Shown here: positions 25,610-36,959 of the stretch, piece after piece
How the letters are laid out: every line of letters starts with the position of its first letter
Position numbering within the stretch: position 1 is the stretch's first letter
DNA from: Parus major
Taxonomy: Eukaryota > Chordata > Aves > Passeriformes > Paridae
Direction: 5' to 3'
NCBI RefSeq assembly: GCF_001522545.3
Contig: NC_031774.1
Location: 23,097,884-23,161,883, forward strand
Length of the DNA stretch: 64,000 bases
The notes under the pieces: model-generated
Seen by the model: the letters and a program-made list of their open reading frames with translations, nothing else
The model's database searches: none
Told to the model about the DNA's origin: nothing
Program-made: the position numbers and the translations under genes

Positions 25610-26060
25610 TGTATTGGATTTGTATGCAAGCTGCAGTTGGAGAGAGAAGTGAGACTATGTGTGAGAAACAGCTCTCACACAAAGATCAGTGGACAAGGAA
25701 GGGCAGGACGTGCTCTGGACACCAGAGCAGAAATATCCCTGTAGCTCTGGTGGGGCAAGAAGGTACAGAAATCCAGAATGAGGTTGAACCTAGGAAGAAG
25801 GGAAGGCTGGCTGGAAGATGTTTTTAAGATCTGTTTTTCTTTTTATCCTACTTCTGATTTCATTGGTAATAAATTCAATAAATTTCCACAAGTCATGTCA
25901 GTTTTGCCTGTGACAGTAACTGGTGAGTGATCTCTCCCCATCCTCATCTTGACCTGCAAGCCTTGAGTTATATTTTTCTCTTGATTCTCCAGCTAAGGAG
26001 GGGAAGAGAGAAAGCAGCCTTGGTGGGTACCTGGCATCCAGTTAGGCTTAATCCACCACA
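25610..26060 (+). mobile_element. Solo ERVL-type LTR with 5-bp target site duplication
   Basis: This 451-bp LTR starts TGTATTGGATTTG and ends CTTAATCCACCACA, so it has the TG...CA termini. It is flanked on both sides by ATCTG (25605-25609 and 26061-26065). A 5-bp duplication is typical of class III (ERVL-like) elements. Internal marks of the bird LTR family are GAGAGAGAAGTGAGACT, GTGAGAAACAGCTCT, TTGAACCTAGGAAGAAGG, a poly(A) signal region GGTAATAAATTC and GGTGGGTACCTGGCATCCAG. It is shorter than the roughly 1-kb family form I recall, with most of the middle of U3 missing. No internal retroviral genes are attached, so it is a recombined solo LTR. The Repbase name is not asserted. Confidence 0.88.
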
Positions 26061-27849
26061 ATCTGCTAAAGCTAGCAGATTAAGCTAAGTTTACTTAACA
26101 AGAAACAGATAAAGAACATTTTACTAGACATCTTTAATACTAGTTCTGCAAGATATCTTAGCTGGGGTTCAAAGGAAATACTTGAAGAGATTACAAATTC
26201 GATTTCAGTGACCATTGATTTGTTTCTTAACTCCTCTAGTCTAGTATGATTTAATATAGTATTCACTTCCCTTTGCTTGGCTTAGGGGATACTTTAGATA
26301 CAAAAGATGGAGATTTATAAGGGACAAAAAGCATCATGGAATAAAAAACTTTCCTAAAATGTATTCATGAACTTTACTGAACAGTGAGTGTCAGAATAAA
26401 TTAACACAGTATCATTAGAAAGACACATTTTTTTAAGGGTTTAATGTACTGATCCAGAAAACAGAAAACGTTTGAAATGCAGAGAGAAATGCAATTTTTA
26501 TGTTGCCTCTCCTCAAGCTCCAAACTTAGAGCTTCAATGAAAAGGCTGAACTCCTAGTGTAAACCACGGGAGAAGGATAGTGACCAGAAGCCCGTCCAAA
26601 CTATTCAAAACTACCCTATGGACCAGATGCTCTCTGCTGACTACCAAGGAAGTGCATTAGATTTTGAGTTGAATTGTATACTCACAGGGCAAGACATGAT
26701 GGACACAACCTGCAACAAGGGACAAGCTCCAGCAGGTATTCTTTAGTTTTGGCTTTAGCTACACTGTGTACATACTCGACTTTCCCATGGAGCAGCCTTT
26801 TCAGAGCAAATGCCAAAATCCCACTTTTTTCTGGGTTTGAGACCCAGAGTTCAGCTTTTAAGCCTGTTTTGCCACATAAATAGCAAGCCATGACATAGCC
26901 AGATCAGGTTCTAAACTTCATTGTTTTACTCTTTAAATGAAAGAATTCAGAAGATGACCCTTCACAGAACAGGTATGTTTAAGAAATCTTTTACTAGACA
27001 TTGTATGCAACTTGCCTAGTAGACTGGACCTAAGGGGAAAGAACAGTCTGCTATTTTATAAGGTGGTCCCTTGAAGAAGAACATGCTTGAACAAGACTCT
27101 ACTAGTTAGTACTTTGAAGCTAAGCAAAAACAACAAAAGACAGCAATAGCTGTATAAAAGGGAAATAGTCTGAATTTACAATGAGGGAAGATGAATAAAG
27201 AATATACTTAAGCATATAAAGTAGTTTCTATTTTGAGCACCTTCAAAAGGGAAAATCTCTTGCCAATTTTACTTTAGAAGCCAGCAACTTCTGTACACCA
27301 AAACTGGCTTTCTAAGTGATACAGTTAAGTTACCAGCTAAGCACCAGACTGCTTATGAGCCAAGACACTTTCAGACAGGGTACACATTGGTATTACACAC
27401 ACATGAAATAACCTTCCCCTCCTGAAGAGCGAAGAATTGTCAGGAAAATAATACTGAGCATGTGGCTCTACAACAAAGATGATGAACTTGATGACATATG
27501 TTAATTAAACTGATTTCTATCTTGCTCTAAAGACTTTGTTGAGAAAAGTTTGTAGCAAAGGGGGTTGTAACATCAAACTTGAAAGCAACTACAAATACAT
27601 CCTGCATCATCCCATACAGCTTATGCATAATGATCTACTATTCTGAAAAAGATGAGTACTCTCAAAACACTTGAAAAAGAAAAAAGATGACAGATTCTTA
27701 AAACAATTTATGTAGACAATGTTACTTCATACTAACATATGTGTGTTTTCCTACTTATTTCATGGTAAAACAATCCTGTATCTGCAAAAAATACAACTTT
27801 AGTATATAAAACTGAAGTAATACATCAAAAGGCCAAACATCTTGAACTC

Positions 27850-28020
27850 TGACTATGAGAACTTCAGCTAATTACTTCATTTCTCTGTCTCACTTTCTGG
27901 GACTGTGAAGTGAAAATAGCAATGTCAAGAATTTTGGGAAACTTCATTCTTTAAGATCTGTAAAATACCTGGAGATCCTTAGAGAGCAGATACAGAAAAG
28001 TGTTATTAATAATCATCATT
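27850..28020 (+). mobile_element. MIR/L2-type ancient repeat remnant
   Basis: The plus strand shows the order typical of the 3' half of MIR and related LINE tails. TTACTTCATTTCTCTGTCTC resembles the TTACTTAACCTCTCTGTGCCTC block. After a gap come CTGTAAAATACCTGGAGATC and GTTATTAATAATCATCATT, which resemble the AAAGCGCTTTGAGATCC...TATTATTATT end. Divergence is high and limits are approximate. Confidence 0.45.
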
Positions 28021-31000
28021 CTGAAATTAAGACATCACATTTGAGGTCCTGTCCATCACAGAAGAAAGCTGTGAAACACTTCTCAGCACCTTAAGAACAA
28101 TTACACTTGCTCAGTCATTTCAAGGGTCTGATAAGAGAAGTTTCCAATCAAAGTAGACAGAAAAAAATAAATTCTTTCAGAAATAAGCTGCAATATTAAC
28201 TGCTCACTATCCTAATAATACTAACTAGCATTTACTTTGCATTGTAACTTTTCACAGCACACCTATCCCTCTGCCTCTGCCAGCAGAATTAAGAAATACC
28301 TAACAGCAGCATGGGGAATGGGGATGAGAAAGAGGAAATAAAGAAAAAGCTTTGTTTCTGACATCAGATAGTGATGCAGAGACAGCTTCACGCCAAAAGC
28401 ACTGACAGCTTGCCTTCTTTTCAGATAATGTTTAAGTTATTCTGGGAATTCTATAAGGGAAATTTGACTGAAGAGTAGATGAGCGCTTGGAATATGCAAT
28501 ACCTTAACTCCAGCAGAAAGAGTAGGGAGAAAGGTAAGCAGATACCATAGCTGGAAGGAAACAAATATATGACAAACAGATTATCAAAACAGAGATAAAT
28601 AATAAAAAATTGGCAGGTAAAGAGCTGACTAGAGAAGGGGATGAATACAGTTCATAATGGAGTTTGTCCTATAACACAAAGGAACCAAAGGGGAAGTCTT
28701 AAAATTCTATTCAGGATAATATTGTCCTTCCTGACACGTCTCCCTACCCTCTATGAAAATGAACACCAGTAACACTTTGGAACCTCACATATTTGCATTT
28801 CCAAACAAACAAACTAAATTATTTTCAAATGTTCCGTTTCCTTTAGGTTCATCGTATAAAACTAAGTTATGTACTCTCTAGTCCCCTTGATGCTAAAGCT
28901 TCTTTTGTTGAGAAACACCATAAAGGTTACAGTTATATTCTTCAATACAGTGCTATTGGAGAAGCTGTACAAATTCATTAAATTAGCTGATGTAAATTTT
29001 TACTGTTTCTGGTTCTGAACCTTAATGCATGAAAACCTCAGAGAAAACAAGATTTGACAAGTATTTATGCAAGCACTAGAATTAACAATGCTTTTATCCT
29101 ATGGATTTTTGGGCTTTGGCTAACTGACATTGCAATCCAGGAAGTGTGAACTTCTGTGGAAGCTTTTCCTGTGCCTGAAACATTTCAAAGGTCTTTTTCT
29201 TTATACCTGAAAAGCCATTTATAAAAGTTTCAGAAATGTATCTACCTGGCAATTAGAAGGACCACAGCCCTGGATTTCAGGAGAGCAGACTTTAATGACT
29301 TCAGATATGTCCTTGAAAGAATCCTATGGGATACGGGTCTAAAGAGAAAAAGGGGTCAAGAAGAGATGGACATTTAAATAAGGTCCATTTTTCCAACAGA
29401 AGTTATGAGATTCATGCTTAGTAGGAGCACAGAATGTAAATCACTCTCAGATCAGCTTATGAAGGAAGGTATCACAGACTGTACATTACCACAATCACAT
29501 CCTATGGCAAATTCAAAACAGATCAAGCTTAATTTATAAATGTTACCTACTACATTTCATAACTCATTTGCAGATTACAGGTTTTCCATAGTAGTACCTT
29601 ATCCCCATTTCACAGAGTAGTAGTAGCATATCAAAGTACTAATCATGCATGCAGATCACTTCTACTGATACTCATCTAGGATCTTTGAAAGAGGCAAAAC
29701 AAAGTATAAGCCAACAATCCTTTTCATCATATACAACAACTTCATACATGATCATATTGATTTAAACCAGACTTAGAGATGTTTACTGAGGTAAGGCAAC
29801 TTTAAAAGGATGAAAGAATTTCTGTACTTAATTCAAAATCACACTTTAGTCAAACATGGACACAGTGAATGGAACCAAGGCCTCAAAACAAAGTGCAAAG
29901 CAGAGACTTCCTGAAAGGTTTTAAGATTCTAGGATCGAATTATCTTGCCTAACAAGAAAAGGCTTGCTGGAAGAGTTCGGTTATGTAGTTACAGAAACAG
30001 GAATTCAGTCAGTCCTTTTAACAACACAGGGAAAAATCAGTTCCTCAAAAGAAATAAATGTCACTCCCAAGGTTATTTTATCAAAATAACTGAATGTAAA
30101 GCTTTTGTGAGTATAACTATTAGATGAAGTGGAAGAACAGGGGGTTAGAAATTCTAGTTGTGCAAATTCCCAACGATCAAACAGAAAAAAACTTTCTACG
30201 TATAGGTCAGGTCTGCTCAATCCAATGAGAGATACATCTTGTAGAGTCAGGAGTGCAGTATATGAATCTATAATCTATAAATGTTAATTTAAGAAAGCTA
30301 GGTAGTGAATGTGTAGTGATGGAAACTATAAATAACAAGACCATGAGAGAGAAAAAGCTGAAGAAGAACCTGGGATGATAAAGACACAAAAATTATTTGC
30401 TCTGAGATTTTTTGTGCAGCTGAACAAAAAGGTAGTTATCTCTTCACTTAAAATGATAACTCCTAGTACCAAGGCTATGTCAAAGACTTAAATGCATGTG
30501 TGTAAAGAAGAGTCCTTACTCTTCCATTCATGCTGAACACACATTCGTCCTTCACAGTCTTCTTCCTCAGATTGCATCTACACTGCTCACAACAGCTTAA
30601 CACATAGATGCCAGAGTTTATTCCACAGAAATGAGTGCAGACACACCATAATAACACTCCCCATATGTCAGCTGATCTGCTGAGACAGACCTAATAGGCT
30701 CAGGCTGCTGTCAGAGCAACATAGCTCTGCAACTTCCAGGTCCCAAGCCAGTATCTTGAGACAGTGCTGAATTGTACCATATGGAAATACAAACCCCAAG
30801 CTCCATTGTTTAGGTAAACATTGCATTGCACAGCACAGACACACACTTAAAGCCAATAGCATGGGCAGAAGTATGCTTTAGGGTTCACAGAGAAGGGAAG
30901 GAGATAATGCGTTCCTCAGTTTAGGCACTTTCAGCTCTCAGGGCAAACTAAGAGTCAACATTAGGCTGAAAGCAGATGTGGGCTTCACAGAGACTTCTCT

Positions 31001-31537
31001 TACAACCTCTTTGCAGAAAGTCACAGTATAAGGAATTGAGATAAAACAAGACTTTCACCTACTTTCTCTACCTCTCTTTCAGCATTTCTGCTGCTGAAGA
31101 ATAGATTAACAGTATCATAAAACATACTAATTAATGAAACTAAGGCTTCATAGACATTCTGCTGGACGATTGCCTATGCATATGAAGTGTGCAGATCATC
31201 TTTCAAGACATGTCACAAGTGAGAGAAGAGATGGACCAAGTTTACTTAATAAAAGAAACGTGGAGCATTCAGGATCCTAGACCAGGTAAAACAATCTAGA
31301 ACTAGTTTTGTTCCAGTAAACTTCCCCACAATTTGTAATGCTAACTCTTCAAGACTATATTGGAACCTAAAAAAGTCTTAATTAAAAAAATCCATTTCAG
31401 TTGGTTTGAATAGGAATGCTGTCATAGGGATGGGAAACTTGCCAGAAGACTGCAAAGCAAATAATAATAATAATTACCAGTTGAATTTTGGATAATTGCT
31501 TAGCAGAATGCAACAATGATCACTGCTTATTTAAATG

Positions 31538-31557
31538 TTTCGCTCAACTGAGCGAAA
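31538..31557. repeat. 9-bp inverted repeat
   Basis: TTTCGCTCA at 31538-31546 and TGAGCGAAA at 31549-31557 are exact reverse complements separated by AC. Both arms carry a CpG, unusual in this CpG-poor intron. Confidence 0.85.
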
Positions 31558-33589
31558 GAACATATTAATTTAATTTGCCAATGACACAACCAGTGAAGAA
31601 GTGTCAAAAGACACAAAATATCCAGAAAACATTAGAAAACAAACAGAAAAGTTTCTTGGTTTAAAAAAAATAAAACCAGAGATATACATCTGTAACATGG
31701 AATTGAAAAAAAATGTTTGAATATTAAGACAAGCTGGTCTATGCTCAGAGACAGTTGAAAAGGAAATAAAATACTGGTGCAAAAAATAAACACCAAACCA
31801 GATCAGACAAGGAGGATTTTCAGTGTGCTACATTTAATTTCACAAACTGCCTTGAAAGAATGGCATGAACTGAATTCATAGAGGGACTAGCTGAAGACTC
31901 CATCACTGACCCACTTCTACAAATGATTAGTACAATGCATTTTAGATCTATATAATGCAGATGTTTAAACTTACAATGGCTTCTAGATATATCTCACCAT
32001 CTCTAAAATGCAATCCTCCACTTATTTCTCCCCAGCTTCAGAAATCCTTTGTCCTGATGCTCTAGAATCATGATCGCTTCCAGGCAGAGCTACATTGATA
32101 AATCATAAATAGCAACAGCTGTAACTGTAGCACAAAGGAACTATGACGTGAGTAAGGTTGGAGATCAATCATTTCAGCCAAGGCTATCTGCTATTTCACT
32201 GCAGAATGAATTTCCAGAGAATACTGCATTAAAATTCACAGCTTACCTATCTTTAGGACATGCTGTGAGATCTCACTGATTCATAAAAGATTTCCTACAA
32301 TAACATGGCATATAAATCTGATTTGCTTTCAATAACCAAATAAAAAAGAAAGAAAAAGAGATTCTGATATTTATGGTGATTGTCACCATATTGCTCTAAA
32401 CATCTCAGCAGAGATTGGCTAAGTTAAAAATGGAGATAGTTTAAAAGCTTACAAGGGAGGGAATAAAAAAAGGCAGCATAATTTAACACAAAGAATAACG
32501 TGTAGAAGTATTAGGATGACACTAGCAAAGGAAGGAATTTTGTAACCTCAGGAAAGTCATCTTGTCAACAAAAATGTATTAAAATAGCATCTTTCAAAAC
32601 TGAGCTGGGAGAACAGTGGTCCATTTAGCTCTTCTCCATCTCCAAGTTACATGAATTATATAGATAAGACACTTCTCTAATTTTTAATTTTTGTAAGGAA
32701 TCTAGCCTTCCTGGCAAACTCAAGTAGATATAGTCATAGAGGCTTACCACTCTTCATTTCATGACATAGCTCATGTGCTTGGTTGTGTTAAATCTCCCTT
32801 TCCACAAGCTCCAGAGACAGCTAGGCTTCCAATTTCCTAATGCAAGTGTGCAGAAGTGAATGTGATGAATGTGAAAGAAACATGGCTATTTTATAAGATT
32901 TTATTTCAATATGACAGTAACAGTACCTTTTGTCTGAAGGGGAGGCAAGTGTCTGCAAAAAGGATTCTCAGGCAATATAGTCTAACATACTTTCTGCAGC
33001 AGTTTCACATTTCAGTGCTATATCTAAGGTATCAAACAACAGCTATTTTTGCTGGAAGCAGTTCTAAATTGGGAGGGGGGGATGTACAAAGAAAGAAAGA
33101 GAAAAGCTGTTGAAAAGCACCAAAGAAAGCTGGGGCTCTAGAAAAGAAGTGCCAATGGCTCTGACTGAGCTTTCTGTTCACTTCTCAGTACATCAGGCCT
33201 GGAACAAGTTTCTCAGTGCAAAATTTCTCTAATTGGCTGGAAAGCATTTAAGGAAAAATCTTTTTAATTAAAAACAGAGAACCAACAAGACATGAAAGCC
33301 ATGGGGGTTGGGAGAGGCATATGTTGACCTTATGAGGCTTCACAGCAGAACTCTGCAGGGGCCATTTAAACTGAGAAAGCACAGTTTTAATTAAAGAGTC
33401 CTGAGGAACAGACAATTCAAAAGAGCAGGTCAGATAGATTCCAAGAGGTCAATTTAAGCACAAGGAGAGGGAAAACAAGACTTCTGGCCATTCTGCCTTC
33501 CTCTGGGAGAAATCTGTTGCTAACTGATCATTATGCTTCAACAAACACTAGCTGTCCTCTAACCACCTCTGTGAGTGTTGTGTATCATT

Positions 33590-34636
33590 GGTACAAGTTA
33601 AAAGGAGGGCACAAAGGGCTGTAGTAAATGGGCTAACAGAATGGTGACCTCTCACCAGTGGGGTTCCACAGGGCTCCATCTTAGGCCCAGTTCTCAACAT
33701 CTACATAAATGACATAGATGTGGGACTCAAAGGTATACTAAGTAAGTTTGTCAATGACATTAAACTGGGCAGAGCTATTGACTTTCTCAAGGGCAGAAAG
33801 GCCCTGCAGAGAGACCTTGACAAATCAGAGGTCTGGTTGTTCACCAACCATATGAAGTTTAACGAGGGCAGGTGCCAGATTCTGCACCTGAGATGAGGCA
33901 ACCCTGGCTGTGTGGACAGACTGGGGAACAAAAGGCTGGAGAGCAGTGCCACAGGAAAGGGGCATGAGGGTCCTGGTGGACAGAAAGTGGATTATGAGTC
34001 AGCAGTGCCCTGACAGCCAGGAGGGGCAAGCATGTCCAGAAGTGCATCAGGCACAGCATCACCAGGCAGACAAGGGAGGGGATTGTTCCGCTCTGCTCTG
34101 CACTGGGGCGGCCTCACCTCGAGCCCTGTGTGCAGTTTTGGGTGCCACAATATATGAAAGACACGAAACTATTACAGATTGTTCAAAGGACGGCAACAAC
34201 AATGGTGAAGGATCTGGAAGGAAAGCCATATGAGGAGTGGCTGAAGTCACATGCTCTGTTCAGCCTGGAGAAGACACTAAGAAGAGAAGAGAAACCTCAT
34301 TGTGGTCTTCAGCATCCTCACAATGGGAAGTGGAGGAGCAGGCACTGATATCTATTCTCTCGTGACTGGGGACAAGACTCAAGGAAGACATGAAGCTGAG
34401 TCAGGGGAGGTTTAGGCTGGATATTAGGAAAAGGGTTCCTCACTCCAAGGGTGTTTGGGCACTGGAACAGGCTCCTCAGGGAAGTGGCAACAGCATCAGC
34501 CTGAGAGAGTTCAAGAAGCATCTGAAAAACACTCTCAGGCATATGGTGTGATTCTTGGGGTCGTCATGTGCAGGGCCTGGAACTGGATTCAGTGATCATG
34601 GTGGGTCACTTCCAACTCAGCATATTCTGATTCTAT
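33590..34636 (+). mobile_element. CR1-J-like LINE, 3' 1 kb with dead polymerase domain
   Basis: This is the longest CR1 in the window. It enters in the reverse transcriptase region (GTGGGGTTCCACAGGGCTCC corresponds to the conserved GxPQGS block), passes the catalytic box and runs through the ORF2 tail (the stretch [15 protein letters not shown] is visible) to a CR1-J-type end (CACTTCCAACTCAGCATATT). The usual F-A-D-D catalytic box reads FVND at 33747-33758, so one catalytic Asp is replaced by Asn. Frameshifts and stops follow. It is 5'-truncated, as most CR1 copies are, and cannot be active. Confidence 0.93.
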
Positions 34637-36239
34637 CATAAGAAATTCTGTGAAGTTTTTTTTTCAACAAGAAACCTCAGTTTCTTGACACTGGATCACA
34701 TTCATCTGTTTCCTTCTAGTCCTCGTATCACATTCTCAATTCATGGAATCCCAGATATGCTTATGCATACTTGAAAATAGAACTCTGATTCTTTCTAAGC
34801 TTCTAAAACCACTGGAAAATCCTGTAAAATAGATCCAGCATATCACCAGAAAGAAAACCCCTTACAAAAAAAAAAACAAACAACCCCCCCGCAAACAACA
34901 AATTTTACTTTTTCAAGTGTTACCATCACATTTATTGAACGTAGTAATTTTCCCTTGCTATTCAGAGACAAAAGAAAAAATACATCTAGTCTCCAAACAA
35001 AAGGACTTAAAAAGGTCAATGTAACCAGAACCCATCAAGTAACAGAGCTAACATCATAGAAAAATAACATAAAATCTGCTATATTTTTCCATGAAGAGCT
35101 ATTTCCCAGTAATTCAAAAGGATAAGGAATTAAATAGAAAAGTAACATCTACAGCAATTTCCCAAGAGAAACAGTAATGTTAGTGCATTTCAATTACTGT
35201 ATACATGGTTCTGCAGACACACAGATTGCTACACTTAAGCACTGCTTGTGTTCAGACAGATTTCTCTATTATTGGCCATTTGAGAATTCATGGCTAGATG
35301 CATCTGCTTGAGTGAACAACAACACATTCCAAATTAAGGCATGGTCAAGACTGACAAAGCAGGAAATTTCCCTGCATCAAGGAAGAACAGCTAGCAGCCA
35401 GATTAAGCAATCACTTAATTTATTTGTGAGATTTTATCTACTTTTCTAAAATCCCAATTACACACTCAGAAATGAAAAGATGGGGGTTTTGTTTGTTTGG
35501 GGTTTTGTGAGTTTGTACAAACTTGGAAATGGCATCATCTTACATCTTTAATATTCTCCCTTGCTTCCCTCCAGCCAAGGTAAAAGCTTTGATGTAAGTT
35601 ATTTATTAGGTGGACTTATATGCTCATAAGGTTGGTGTTTATGTCGTTTATCAGGGGTACCCTCCACAGATGGAGAAAATTAAGAAAAAGCCACCACTCA
35701 CTCCTAAAACATGAAATTCAAATCTGGAATGAAATTTAAAGTAAATGAGAGAGGGGCAAACAGCAATAAACACTTTTATGACAAAGGAATAAATAAAACC
35801 AAGAACATCCTAGAAGACATGGAAGTTAGTGAATGTAATACTTTTGACAAAGGAAGACAAAAGATGCCTTCATAGTTCTTCACAGACATAAATCAGTGAC
35901 AAAGAATGGAGCAATCCCTGCCTAGAAACAAACCCAGAGAGAAAACTGGGGCAGATCAGAATCATGCTGTAGAAAACAAAGGGTATATTATCATCCTTTT
36001 CTGCACACAGAAATTCCATTGACATAAAGCGGCCATTTGATGAATAACACTCCATACCTGACATAGGGCATCCAGTGCAGAAATTCTAGTTCAGGTCTCA
36101 AAAGTAATATTCCTATATTAGCCCAAGCTATATTGTTACTAATTTCAGAAACAGCAGGTTGTTTGTCCCATGCTCTGTTGCAGAGTATATAACCATAAAC
36201 AGAATTTCTTACCAGGACTCCATAAATTACCTACCTCCT
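34637..36239. other. Intronic sequence between CR1 and LTR
   Basis: This is AT-rich DNA with a low-complexity tract near 34865-34900 (A-run, then CAAACAACCCCCCC) and a G/T-rich stretch near 35483-35515. No gene or transposon was recognised. Confidence 0.5.
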
Positions 36240-36959
36240 TGTGGTGGTTTGAGCCTGGCTGGATACCAGGTGCCCACCAAAGCTGCTCTTTCACTCTACC
36301 CCCTCAACTAGACAATCAAGAGAAAATACAATTAAATCCTCATGGGGCAAGAGTAGGACAAGGAGAGATAACTCATCGGTTACTATCACAGGCAAAACAG
36401 ACTCGATTTAGGGAAATGAAATTGAATTTATTACGAATGAAATCAGAGTAGGATAGTAAGAAATCAAACAAAATCTTAAACCTTCCACTCACCCCTGCCT
36501 TCTTTCTGGGCTCAACCTCACTCCTGATTTCTTTACCACCTTCCAACCCATAAGTGACACAGGGAGACCAGGAAGCTTGTCACACATTGTTTCTGCCATT
36601 TCTATCTCCTTGTTCTCTTTCCCAGCTCCAGTATGGCATTCCACTCATGGGAGACACTCCTCCACAAACTTGTGCAGCATAATATCCTCCCTGGGGCTGC
36701 AGCTCATCACAAACTTCCCAGAGTAGGTCCCTTCCATGGGGCACAGTCTTTCAGGAATGCACTGCACCAGCTTGAGTCCCCCATGAAGTCACAAGTGCTG
36801 CCAGCAAAGATGCTCCAGCATGGGCTCCTCTCTCCATGGGTCCACAGGTCCTTCCAGGAGTCTGCTCCAGCATAGGCTTCCCATGCAAACACAGCCAAGA
36901 AAAAAATCTAGTTCTAGTCTATGCCTGAGTGTGGTAATGACCATATTTCACCCACCACA
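36240..36959 (-). mobile_element. ERVL-type LTR, antisense, same family as the 25.6-kb copy
   Basis: Read on the minus strand, the 3' end of the LTR is at 36240 (ending CAAACCACCACA). Just inside it are GGTGGGCACCTGGTATCCAG and the poly(A) region TTCGTAATAAATTC, both shared with the solo LTR at 25610-26060. The upstream half contains tandem variants of a roughly 30-40-bp unit built on CATGGG...GCTGGAGCA. The outer edge is placed at 36959, where CCCACCACA mirrors the TGTGGTGG at 36240. No matching target duplication was seen (CTCCT left, TTGCA right), so this edge is uncertain; the confident LTR match ends near 36890. Confidence 0.8.

Larger units (their letters stand above)
26061..33589. other. 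Intron 3 interior, few recognisable features
   Basis: These 7.5 kb are mainly unique AT-rich DNA. An old MIR/L2-like remnant lies at 27850-28020 and a short hairpin at 31538-31557. A further faint MIR-like piece (CCTTATCCCCATTTCACAGA, about 29595-29620) was seen but not called. No exon or RNA gene was recognised. Confidence 0.5.

Noticed and set aside
33910..34233. 107-codon plus-strand ORF
   Set aside because: It is an out-of-frame or frameshifted reading of the CR1 at 33590-34636.
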